DNA of 64,000 nt from Methanobacteriota archaeon (GTDB taxonomy: Archaea > Halobacteriota > Methanosarcinia > Methanosarcinales > Methanosarcinaceae), in assembly GCA_023399215.1 (NCBI GenBank), contig JAEWQJ010000049.1, positions 124,001 to 188,000 of the forward strand, written 5' to 3'. How positions within the stretch are numbered: position 1 is the first letter of the stretch; each line of letters opens with the position of its first letter. Shown piece by piece: positions 25,507-33,268 of this stretch. A program made the translations under genes and the position numbers. The notes under the pieces are model-generated. The model had not been told where the DNA came from. It did not search any database and was given only the letters and a program-made list of their open reading frames with translations.

Positions 25507-26127
25507 CTACTTCTTGATTCTCCACAGCTTTCTATTATCCTGTTTTGTGCTTTCAAGCTCACTCCTTTCAGTCAAATCGTTCAGAATTTTTAAAAGTTCA
25601 GTTTCCTTGAGATCCAGCTCATACCTGTCCTTAAACTCGGTTATAATTTGAGAGATGTCAAGGGTTCTGCCCTGGATAATTTTTTCTGCAAACCCTGCCA
25701 GATCCTCATACCTGGCCCAGGGGTAAATGATCCAGCGCCACTTGAGAACCTTCTGGGCATAAAAATCAGGCGTGAAATTAGAGGAGATTTTATGCTGGAG
25801 CACTGCAGTCCTGACAGATGCAGACTTCAGGCTTAAAACGTAATCTACTGCAAGATTAAGTGTCTCGCCTGTATCGGTTACGTCATCAATAATCAAAATT
25901 TTTTTTCCTGTTATATCCAAAGGAATAGGGAATTTTATCCTTGCTTCTTCCCGCATGTCCGCAGCTCTTGAGTAGTGTTCAATCTTCATTGAGGTAAGGT
26001 CATTAAAGAGTAAAAAATCGGAAACCAGCCTTCCAGGTACATAACCCCCTCTACCTATGGCAACAATCAGGTCAGGCATATAGCCAGAAGCCTTGATCTT
26101 TTGGGCAAGAATTCTGGAAAGCCTCAA
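25507..26127 (-). CDS. Purine/pyrimidine phosphoribosyltransferase (Gpt-like), 5' end frameshifted
   Basis: This is a type I phosphoribosyltransferase that transfers phosphoribosyl from PRPP to a base. Seen are DLIVAIGRGGYVPGRLVSDF near residue 20 and the PRPP-binding loop ILIIDDVTDTGET at residues 77-89. WRWIIYPWARYEDLAGF follows, as in archaeal xanthine/guanine-type enzymes. The open frame starts at a TTG (26127), but homologous-looking sequence continues upstream in frame (DSFRCELISFNEV). It joins an ATG at 26182 (MPDRK) only if one base is removed from an AAAA run at 26168-26171. A TATA-like box (CTATAAAA, about 26245-26252, minus strand) fits the ATG at 26182. So the gene is either frameshifted near codon 5, translated from a later start, or affected by a sequence error. 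Base specificity is not certain. Confidence 0.85.
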   Translation of the reverse strand: MRLSRILAQKIKASGYMPDLIVAIGRGGYVPGRLVSDFLLFNDLTSMKIEHYSRAADMREEARIKFPIPLDITGKKILIIDDVTDTGETLNLAVDYVLSLKSASVRTAVLQHKISSNFTPDFYAQKVLKWRWIIYPWARYEDLAGFAEKIIQGRTLDISQIITEFKDRYELDLKETELLKILNDLTERSELESTKQDNRKLWRIKK

Positions 26128-26182
26128 GACTTCATTAAAGCTTATAAGCTCACACCTGAATGAGTCCTTTTCTGTCTGGCAT

Positions 26183-26537
26183 CGGGATTGTTGAGACTGA
26201 ATATTTCTTTCCTGCGTCAGATAAATCGCCTTCTTAATGCATGTTTTATAGACTGCGGGTAATGCGAATTGGCGGATACCTAATAAGGAGAAATGACATC
26301 CTTTTCTAACGAGTTTATCGATTTAATGACTTATTAATCCGCCTGAAAGCTCACCGATTACCTGAAAATATTTGAATAAAGGAAAACATAGATCAAGATT
26401 ATCTGGAAAATAAGTAGAAAAATAAATCGGAGTATGGATTGACAAGGACAACAGATTTTTCAAGAAAAATGTGTACTGAAGCTCTTCTCGCAAGTCTTTT
26501 ATGAGAAAGTCTAACCGCTGAAAAGGAGTCTTATTCC
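26183..26537. other. Divergent promoter spacer, no gene recognised
   Basis: This spacer separates the phosphoribosyltransferase (leftward) and the helical-repeat protein (rightward). It holds the leftward TATA-like box at about 26245-26252 and nothing else that I can name. Confidence 0.5.
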
Positions 26538-27434
26538 ATGTTTTCAAAAGAAGAAGACAAAATGGTAAGTCTGGGTTTTAATTCCATTAATGAGGGTTTT
26601 GACAAAGGAGTTAGTAAGGCCCTTAATTTTCTGACCGAAATCGGCACAGGTTATCTAAACGAGAGAAAAGAACCAGAAGCTGAGAAAACGGTAGTTTCCA
26701 TAACGGAAATCGGAAAAGCTGCTACTCTTCAGGGCATGGAGAATGCCGCAGTTAATGCTATCCGCGCCCTTGAAAGGCTGCTGCAGTGCTCCATAGAGCA
26801 GAATATGCAGGACACAACTATCCGGGTGCTAATTTCATTTGGAGCTATAGGAAAAACAGCTGCCGAACAGCAGATGGAAATAGTAGCCAGACTCGCAGCC
26901 TCAGTACTCGGGAAAAGCGGAAATACGGCAGCTCTCCTCAACAATGAAAGAGAAACCATGGCAGTTATAATCGGGCTTGGAGAAATCGGAAAAGCGGTTG
27001 CCAGGATGAAGTTTCCAGATCTTTCGGAAAATACGGCAATATGTATCTCATGCCTTGGGGATATTGGAAAACTTACTGCTCAGAAGAACCTTGAGGAGGC
27101 TGCAGTGGGAGTAGAGCTTATGCTTCAGGAGATAGCTGCTGAAGCCATGCAAGAAAACCTTCAGGACACGGTGAGAAGTATAGCAGGTTCTATTGAGGAA
27201 GTTGGAAAAAAAGCTGAGGACGAAAACATGGAAAGTGCGGTTTTCCAGGCAGCTTCTGCCCTCCAGACCATTGTGAGCTATGGAGGAAGCAAGTATCTGA
27301 ACGATGCCTCAATTGCAGCTAAGATAGCCCTTGAATCCTTTAATGAACTTGACATCATAAATGATGAAGATAATATAAAAAATATCGAAGCAATAAGGGA
27401 AACGATGAGGGCGCTCTGGGTAGATTCAAAATAA
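26538..27434 (+). CDS. Alpha-helical repeat protein (HEAT/ARM-like, EIGK repeats), unknown function
   Basis: This 298-residue soluble protein consists almost entirely of amphipathic helix pairs. A motif recurs about every 35-45 residues: VSITEIGKAATLQGME, ISFGAIGKTAAEQQME, IGLGEIGKAVARMKF, SCLGDIGKLTAQKNLE and GSIEEVGKKAEDENME. Each repeat joins a small-residue helix ending in (E/A/D)-IGK to a helix rich in Ala and Glu, like HEAT or ARM solenoid units. No catalytic motif, signal or membrane segment is seen. The ATG has AAAGGAGT about nine bases upstream. I do not recognise the family; a scaffold or protein-binding role is a guess from architecture. It is monocistronic, with a convergent porB close by. 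Confidence 0.82.
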   Translation: MFSKEEDKMVSLGFNSINEGFDKGVSKALNFLTEIGTGYLNERKEPEAEKTVVSITEIGKAATLQGMENAAVNAIRALERLLQCSIEQNMQDTTIRVLISFGAIGKTAAEQQMEIVARLAASVLGKSGNTAALLNNERETMAVIIGLGEIGKAVARMKFPDLSENTAICISCLGDIGKLTAQKNLEEAAVGVELMLQEIAAEAMQENLQDTVRSIAGSIEEVGKKAEDENMESAVFQAASALQTIVSYGGSKYLNDASIAAKIALESFNELDIINDEDNIKNIEAIRETMRALWVDSK

Positions 27435-27472
27435 AAATTTATGATACAAGAACTTTACAAGAACTTCATTTT

Positions 27473-28369
27473 TCACTGAAGCCCGAAATGTTTTATATTC
27501 CAGTCCGCTGTGGCCTGAATCTTCTTTATTTCTTCCTCACCGCCTACCATGGTGAACAGGTGTTTGAACCTTTTCTGGACTTTTAGATATTCTTCGACCG
27601 GCCTTGGGTCCTTAATTTTCCTGACCTGGGTAATTTCCCCGTTTTCCATCTCATACATGGGCCAGAGGCAGGTTTCAACTGCGAGTTTGGCGATCTCCAG
27701 AGTCTTTGAGGTATCAAAACCCCAGCCTGTTGTGCAGGGAGCATGGGCATGGATATAGGTAGGGCCCATGACTTCAGTTGCCTTCTTGACCTTACGAATC
27801 ATGTCTCTTGGGAAACCTATTGAGGTAGTGGCCACATATGGAGAGCCATGAGCTGCTATGATTGCAGGCATATTCTTCTTAGGGCGCGGGTTTCCAAAGG
27901 AGAATTTTCCGGGTGGAGTGGTCGTTGTGCTTGCATCATAGGGCGTTCCACTGCTGCGCTGGACTCCGGTGTTCATATAGGCTTCGTTGTCCATACAGAC
28001 ATAGGTAAAGTCATGGCCCCGCTCAAACGCACCTGAAATAGCCCCAAAACCTATATCCATTGTAGCACCGTCGCCTGCAATAACTATAATCTTAGTATCT
28101 TTCTTTTTACCAAGGGCTTTTAAGCCAGCATCGATCCCTGAAGCCACTGCAGCCCCATTTTCAAAGAGGGAGTGGATCCATGGAACCTGCCATGAAGATA
28201 GCGGAAAAGGCGTACTTGTGACTTCCAGGCAGCCAGTCGGGTTGACAATAATGCTGTCAGGGCCTACTCCCATGAGTATAAATTTTGCAGCAAAAGCATC
28301 ACAGCAACCCGGACAGGCACTGTGCCCAGATGTAATATACGTTTTCAGCGCAGTTCTACTCGTTGCTAT
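27473..28369 (-). CDS. porB: Pyruvate:ferredoxin oxidoreductase (pyruvate synthase) beta subunit, start codon changed to ATA
   Basis: PorB binds thiamine diphosphate and helps convert acetyl-CoA plus CO2 to pyruvate with ferredoxin. Seen are GCLEVTSTPFPLSSW, the ThDP motif IAGDGATMDIGFGAISGAFE through DNEAYMNTGVQRSSGTPYD, and HAPCTTGWGFD. The open frame from the first ATG (28273) lacks the essential N-terminus, but the frame continues upstream: ATSRTALKTYITSGHSACPG, with the CPGC cluster-ligand motif. The codon where Met is expected is ATA (28369-28367), directly after AAGGAGGC. The conserved core is intact. No porA, porG or porD is next to it: the upstream 740 bases hold no gene. It may be an orphan copy, decaying or translated from an unusual start. 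Confidence 0.85.
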   Translation of the reverse strand: MATSRTALKTYITSGHSACPGCCDAFAAKFILMGVGPDSIIVNPTGCLEVTSTPFPLSSWQVPWIHSLFENGAAVASGIDAGLKALGKKKDTKIIVIAGDGATMDIGFGAISGAFERGHDFTYVCMDNEAYMNTGVQRSSGTPYDASTTTTPPGKFSFGNPRPKKNMPAIIAAHGSPYVATTSIGFPRDMIRKVKKATEVMGPTYIHAHAPCTTGWGFDTSKTLEIAKLAVETCLWPMYEMENGEITQVRKIKDPRPVEEYLKVQKRFKHLFTMVGGEEEIKKIQATADWNIKHFGLQ

Positions 28370-29113
28370 GCCTCCTTAAGGTCCAAACAGGTTTTCAAGC
28401 GGAACTCGGAGCTTTGCATCCTGAATTTTTCAATCCCCTTGCACATTTTCAATAACTTTGCAGTGCCATTCATCGACTGCCCAAACCCCCATACCTGCAA
28501 CAGCCGGATGACAACCCGTTAAGGGCACAACTTAACAACCCGTTAAGGACACAACAGATCTTAATGATAAACAAATCTTGATGGAATCTAAATGTTACAA
28601 TGAATCCTATGGTATCTTGGTAGTGGTTAGTGGTACAGGAAACTTCCGTCTTGTGAAAACTAAGGATTTCATCGAAAGACTTTCATCAAAAGTATAACAA
28701 ATCAAAAACAAATCAAAAGAATAGCAAGAAGAAGTCCAGAGGCGCTGAATCCGTTTACTGCATCCCCCAATACAGCCTCTCCGAAATATTATGCTCCCCC
28801 AAACACGTTTATTCGAAGAGAAGGATCAGCGGCCTCAGGATATTCATTTATTCGATGATACCCCATTTATCCCCTTACTCCAGAATATACGAGTAGCGTA
28901 AATTATTTTAAATTAATTATACAAAAAATTGCTTTCAAGCAAATATTATTTCCGGATAAAAAATTATAAGCCAAAACAGTTTCAAAAAAATGCCCTGTAA
29001 AATATTATTTCATGATAAATCAGTAGCTCCATATTGAAAAATACTTGATGGCTCGTCGACCCACATCCGAAAAACAAAAAATAAGTTGCCGGATTTACCG
29101 GCTGGTTCACCCT
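28370..29113. other. Spacer upstream of porB with a 33-codon open fragment
   Basis: On the minus strand, 28531-28430 reads VVPLTGCHPAVAGMGVWAVD and continues EWHCKVIENVQGD to a TGA. The composition is protein-like but I cannot name it. An 18-bp duplication (CCCGTTAAGG(G/A)CACAAC) lies at 28517-28554. The rest is AT-rich with no gene recognised. The other pyruvate synthase subunits expected here are absent. Confidence 0.5.
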
Positions 29114-30475
29114 TTAATTCGTAAGCGACTGGATAGGGGCCGGAATTCTTCCCCCCCGTTTTACGAAAGTCTCGGAACTGAAATCGCTTACCGGCATAAT
29201 AGGAGCATTTCCAAGCAGACCGCCAAATTCTACGGAATCTCCAACCCCTTTTCCAGGAGCTGGAATAACTCTGACTGCCGTTGTTTTTCTATTTATTACT
29301 CCTATGGCCATCTCGTCAGCGATAATAGCCGAAAGTGTGGAAGCAGGAGTATCACCAGGAACTGCGATCATATCAAGACCGACCGAGCAAACGCTGGTCA
29401 TAGCTTCAAGCTTTTCCAGGCTGAGGGCTCCGGCTCTAACGGCTTCGATCATGCCTGCGTCCTCACTGACAGGGATAAAAGCCCCACTCAGACCTCCTAC
29501 TGAGGAAGAAGCCATTGCTCCTCCTTTTTTTACGGCATCATTCAGAAGGGCAAGGGCTGCAGTCGTTCCGTGAGCTCCGCAGCGCTCAAGCCCCATTGCC
29601 TCAAGAATCGCAGCAACACTGTCTCCAATTGCAGGTGTCGGAGCCAGGGAAAGGTCAAGAATCCCGAATTCGACTCCAAGCCTTCGCGAAACTTCCCGAC
29701 CAACCATTTCTCCCATGCGAGTTATTTTAAAGGCAGTCTTTTTGATGGTCTCCGAAATTTCCGTAAGATTCGGGTTTTCAAGCTCGCGAATTGCAGCATT
29801 CACAACGCCAGGCCCACTGACCCCAACGTTAATAACACACTCAGGTTCACCGATTCCGTGAAAGGCTCCTGCCATAAAGGGATTATCTTCAGGGGCATTT
29901 GCAAAGACTACAAGCTTAGCACAACCTATCCCATCCCGATCCGCAGTCAAATCCGAGGTCTTTTTAATGATACTGCCCATCAGGCCAACTGCATCCATAT
30001 TAATCCCGGTTTTTGTGGTTGCAACATTTACCGACGAGCAGACCTTTTCAGTGTCTTTAAGAGCTTCAGGAATGGAATTGATTAGCTTTAGATCTCCGAC
30101 AGTTGCGCCTTTGTGGACAAGGGCACTGAAACCTCCGATAAAGTCTACCTGTGCTTCTTTTGCAGCTTCGTCCATAGTTTTTGCAATGGAAACGAAATCA
30201 GGAGACCTGCAACTTTCGGCTGCCACAGCTATTGGAGTTACTGAGATTCGCTTATTGATTATTGGAATTCCGTAGAGGCTCTGGATTTCATTTGTTGTAC
30301 GCACAAGTTCTTTTGCACGGGTGGTTATCTTTTCATAAATATTCTCATTGAAAACCTCAATATCAGGATGGCTGCAGTCCCTCAGGCTGATACCCATTGT
30401 TACGGTTCTGATGTCGAGATGTTCCATCCTGACCATCTGGATTGTTTCCAGAATTTCTTTTGGGTTTATATACAT
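29114..30475 (-). CDS. UPF0210 (DUF711, PFL-like) family protein
   Basis: This 453-residue protein belongs to the UPF0210/DUF711 family. Visible landmarks are an N-terminal IRTVTMGISLRDCSHPD, VDFIGGFSALVHKG, VNVATTKTGINMDAVGLMG, VNVGVSGPGVVNAAI, PAIGDSVAAILEAMGLE and GGAMASSSVGGLSGAFIPVS. Its glycine-rich blocks resemble a glycyl-radical-enzyme fold, but the reaction is not established. It lies 62 bases downstream of an ACT-domain gene on the same strand. The pair UPF0237 (ACT) plus UPF0210 is a widespread conserved neighbourhood in bacteria and archaea, which suggests that the small ACT protein senses a ligand for this one. The start ATG is preceded by GAGAGGTAATG. Confidence 0.92.
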   Translation of the reverse strand: MYINPKEILETIQMVRMEHLDIRTVTMGISLRDCSHPDIEVFNENIYEKITTRAKELVRTTNEIQSLYGIPIINKRISVTPIAVAAESCRSPDFVSIAKTMDEAAKEAQVDFIGGFSALVHKGATVGDLKLINSIPEALKDTEKVCSSVNVATTKTGINMDAVGLMGSIIKKTSDLTADRDGIGCAKLVVFANAPEDNPFMAGAFHGIGEPECVINVGVSGPGVVNAAIRELENPNLTEISETIKKTAFKITRMGEMVGREVSRRLGVEFGILDLSLAPTPAIGDSVAAILEAMGLERCGAHGTTAALALLNDAVKKGGAMASSSVGGLSGAFIPVSEDAGMIEAVRAGALSLEKLEAMTSVCSVGLDMIAVPGDTPASTLSAIIADEMAIGVINRKTTAVRVIPAPGKGVGDSVEFGGLLGNAPIMPVSDFSSETFVKRGGRIPAPIQSLTN

Positions 30476-30537
30476 GAAACATTACCTCTCGTTCCAGACA
30501 GATTAATTTTCCAGATCATTTTCAGATAGTCTCCAGA

Positions 30538-30816
30538 TCAGATCCTGTGCATGAAGCGGAATGCGTCTTCGTGCTGTACCTTGACCTCGACTCCAAGGCT
30601 CTTTCCCTCGGCACTCATAGCCTCCTGGAAAGCCGCAAGGTCGAAATTTTCCTGTGGAGCTTCTGCAAGCATAATCATGGTAAATATACCCTGCATGATA
30701 GTCTGAGTAATATCAACAATATTTACATTGAAACTTGCCATCACAGTAGTGATTCTGGCAACAATTCCTACCCGGTCGCTGCCTATAACTGTAATTATGA
30801 AACGACTTGATGCCAT
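30538..30816 (-). CDS. ACT-domain protein, UPF0237 family
   Basis: This is a small ligand-sensing protein made of one ACT domain followed by a short tail. It begins SSRFIITVIGSDRVGIVARI and continues VNIVDITQTIMQGIFTMIML, the strand-helix-strand pattern of ACT domains. I start it at the ATG 30816 (92 residues) because CAGGAGACATAAA precedes it; the longer frame from 30864 adds 16 residues that are not ACT-like. It is the first gene of a two-gene unit with the UPF0210 protein. The ligand is unknown; amino acids are typical for ACT domains. Confidence 0.9.
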   Translation of the reverse strand: MASSRFIITVIGSDRVGIVARITTVMASFNVNIVDITQTIMQGIFTMIMLAEAPQENFDLAAFQEAMSAEGKSLGVEVKVQHEDAFRFMHRI

Positions 30817-31162
30817 TTTATGTCTCCTGCTGCTCGGACCTTTTTCCTGCAGGCCGATGCTCAAATGTTATAAACTGAAAGATTTTGCTCAGATTGAAGA
30901 GCTGATTGCTAATAAATTAAACCGCTGTTTTAAAGTAAACTGTCCTTAAAGTAAGTCATCCATAAAGCCGATTGTTCTTAAAGAAAACCGTTACTGGATG
31001 AAAATGACCCTAAAGAAAACCATTCTTAAAGTTTTAGACCCAGGGAGAAAATTTAAAACCAATAGTTCTAAAAATTCCGACCCCGAAAAAGCAATTATGT
31101 TGAAAAAGCAATTATATTAAAACACAACTGAAAGCCTTAATAAACCGATTTGAACCACAATT
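30817..31162. other. Spacer with short A-rich duplications, no gene recognised
   Basis: TAAAGAAAACCGTT-like and AAAAAGCAATTAT-like words recur two or three times between 30945 and 31120. No supported gene. Confidence 0.5.
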
Positions 31163-31678
31163 TCAGGTACCCTCTTCAAGACATATCTCAACAATCTTTC
31201 CAGCAATGTCCTGAATATTTTCTCTCCCTTTGAGCTTTATTGAAAAATCAGCATATTTCTGATAAGAGCCCTTCCTTTCTTCAAAAAGTTCTTTCAGACT
31301 ACTATCCCTGAGTCCTACTATACCTCTTTTTCTTGCATTGGGAAGCCTTCTGGCAATGCTTCTAAAAGCAGTATCCAGAAAGATTATTTTTGAGATTTTT
31401 TTCAAATGATTCATAGCTTTTTCGGAATAAATTACACTCCCGCCAGGTGAAATAACACTCCTATCTATCTGCTCAAGACTGAGAATGGCTTCTTCTTCAA
31501 ACCTAATAAAAGCTAAATCTCCCTCTTTATCAATCAGAGTCTGGAGTGGCATTCCGGTGCTTTCCCTTATCAGGTGATCCACATCGATAAAAGTATAGCC
31601 AAGGCGCTTTGCAAGGGCTCTTCCGATAGTACTTTTTCCCGCTCCTGCCATGCCAATTAATGTGATGTTCATTGTCAC
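31163..31678 (-). CDS. Shikimate-kinase-like (AroK-type) P-loop kinase
   Basis: This 171-residue P-loop kinase follows the bacterial AroK layout: Walker A GMAGAGKST at residues 9-17, the substrate-binding DVDHLIREST, an Arg-containing FIRFEEEAI, SPGGSVIYSEKAM in place of the usual glycine-rich TGGG loop, a lid with GLRDSSLKELFEERKGSYQK, and YADFSIKLKGR. Methanogens normally phosphorylate shikimate with an unrelated GHMP-type kinase, so this one may be a transferred shikimate kinase or a relative with another small-molecule substrate. It is monocistronic. The ATG at 31678 (MTMN) has a GAGGAGTGTGAC upstream site. Confidence 0.82.
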   Translation of the reverse strand: MTMNITLIGMAGAGKSTIGRALAKRLGYTFIDVDHLIRESTGMPLQTLIDKEGDLAFIRFEEEAILSLEQIDRSVISPGGSVIYSEKAMNHLKKISKIIFLDTAFRSIARRLPNARKRGIVGLRDSSLKELFEERKGSYQKYADFSIKLKGRENIQDIAGKIVEICLEEGT

Positions 31679-32058
31679 ACTCCTCTAAACTCTGAAAATA
31701 AGGGAACCAATTACCTGAAGCTTCCCGACATAGGGCCATTAGGCCTTAAATCACAAACAAAATATACTCTCTAGATATATAAAACGTACAACGTTTCCTT
31801 TTACCTGGAAATGGTCATTAATTTAACCAATTGCTTGAAATTTCAGAAAAGGACCGGAATTCTCCGGTACATGTTATTATTATAGAAAAAACAGCATGTA
31901 GTGATCTCGTGAAGTGTAGCTAAGGTGAGACTTATAACAAAAAGAAGTTAAGAAATTAGAAACGAATTAACTCTAAAAAAACTTTAGAACTCTAAAAAGA
32001 AAAACTAATTTAAAAAATCTAGATTCTGAAAGAGATTATTTTCTGAAAGAATTCTTTC
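31679..32058. other. AT-rich spacer, no gene recognised
   Basis: It contains the upstream region of the AroK-like gene (TATA-like TTTTATATATCTAG on the minus strand near 31770-31783) and A-rich sequence. Confidence 0.5.
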
Positions 32059-32463
32059 TCAATATCGACCTTTTCGGTTTACGGACTCAGCGCCGAGGCT
32101 ATGAGTATACCTTTCAATCGCTTTCGAAGAGTGAAGGAAAGAGAGTGTATATTCAGAAAGGACAATTCTGGCACCTAAGATATAACGCTTCAAAAGTCCT
32201 CTGGCAGTTAGCTTATCGACCTGCTCAAGAGAAACGATAGCAAGATACATGAGAAGTCGAATAAAAAACACAAGATGAAGCACAAGCATTTTGACCCAGG
32301 GACTGGCCGAATTGATTGCCATCCCGCAGATCCAGCTGCAAAGCCTGAGAGAATATGAAATAAGACTGCTTTTATAAAAATTTAAAAACAATAGGAGGAG
32401 TGTAAGAAAAGATAGACCTCCAGCTATGAGATATATTTCATACGTCAAATCCATAAGAGTCAT
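32059..32463 (-). CDS. Small membrane protein, unknown function
   Basis: This 134-residue protein has an N-terminal hydrophobic helix (YLIAGGLSFLTLLLLFLNFY), a second hydrophobic region with SLRLCSWICGMAINSASPWV, and a third (MLVLHLVFFIRLLMYLAIVS). A basic, soluble C-terminal half follows (LTARGLLKRYILGARIVLS). The size and composition are those of a real gene rather than a shadow, and nothing overlaps it. I do not recognise the family. Weak G-rich sequence precedes the ATG. There are no neighbours on the same strand to suggest a role. Confidence 0.6.
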   Translation of the reverse strand: MTLMDLTYEIYLIAGGLSFLTLLLLFLNFYKSSLISYSLRLCSWICGMAINSASPWVKMLVLHLVFFIRLLMYLAIVSLEQVDKLTARGLLKRYILGARIVLSEYTLSFLHSSKAIERYTHSLGAESVNRKGRY

Positions 32464-33120
32464 AAACCCTTACTTTCTGTTACTATTTTAATTTATGTAC
32501 TTTTATCCGTTTTCAGATCATACGGGGAAGTTAAGAAGTTGTAACTGGAGTTTACAGCGTTAATTAAAGAATAGGCTTGATTTAGCTAATTTTAGCTAAT
32601 TTTAGTTAATTTTAGTTAAGTTTGGTTAAGTTTAGCCAATAATACAAGAGAAAATAAAAATAACCGGATAGGATCCCGGAAAAGTGAAAAATCTGCCGAC
32701 AAAAAAGACCTCTGCTCCTGCATCCCTATACCGGGCCCTAACAAAAGTTTCCGGAAGCCGCTATGTGTTCAACCCTCTTATCCCCTCTGGTGGAACGGAA
32801 TACGGAAAATCCGGATGCTGCTTTAGCAGGAGGAACTGGGCTGCTTGTAGACAATTTAACCAGGATGTAACTTATATTGAACACTTTTCTAACAAATAGT
32901 AATAATAAATAAAAATAGTGTTTGGTTATCAGAGATCCACTTAGTGGTTATCAGAGATTCATTTAGATCTCATCTACACTCCTTGACAAATTTTTGTTAA
33001 TTAAAGGATCTCCACAAAGTTAAAATTCGAAAGAGGAATTCTAAAATTATGATCAAGTTTTAAGTCGTAACAATTAAAACAGCTACATTGGCTAGAAACT
33101 TGCCTCATGGGAAAAATATA
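32464..33120. other. Spacer with a 10-bp array and an unassigned open fragment
   Basis: TTTAGCTAAT and TTTAGTTAAG-type 10-bp units repeat about six times at 32582-32640. A plus-strand frame 32684-32899 reads ASLYRALTKVSGSRYVFNPL, and a second frame nearby reads NPDAALAGGTGLLVDNLTR. Together they could be a decayed gene, but I cannot name it and do not call it as one. Confidence 0.45.
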
Positions 33121-33255
33121 GGTTGTAAAAATATAAGTCGTAAAAACAGAGATCATAAAAATATAGATCATAAAAATATAGGTCGTAAAGACATAGGTCG
33201 TAAAAACAGAGGTCATAAAAATATAGATCGTAAAAACAGAGGTCATAAAAATAGA
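33121..33255. repeat. Nine-copy 15-bp tandem array upstream of the CrtI-like gene
   Basis: Units such as GGTCATAAAAATATA, GGTCGTAAAAACAGA and GATCATAAAAATATA repeat exactly in register, 9 x 15 = 135 bp. It ends 13 bases before the start codon at 33269, and the last unit boundary supplies the GAGGTC that serves as Shine-Dalgarno site. Confidence 0.95.
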
Positions 33256-33268
33256 GGTCGTTTTGGAA

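Noticed and set aside
32684..32899. 71-codon frame with SLYRALTKVSGSRYVF and a neighbouring AGGTGLLVDNL frame
   Set aside because: Possibly a decayed gene, but there is no ribosome-binding site and no family that I can name, and the frames do not join cleanly.
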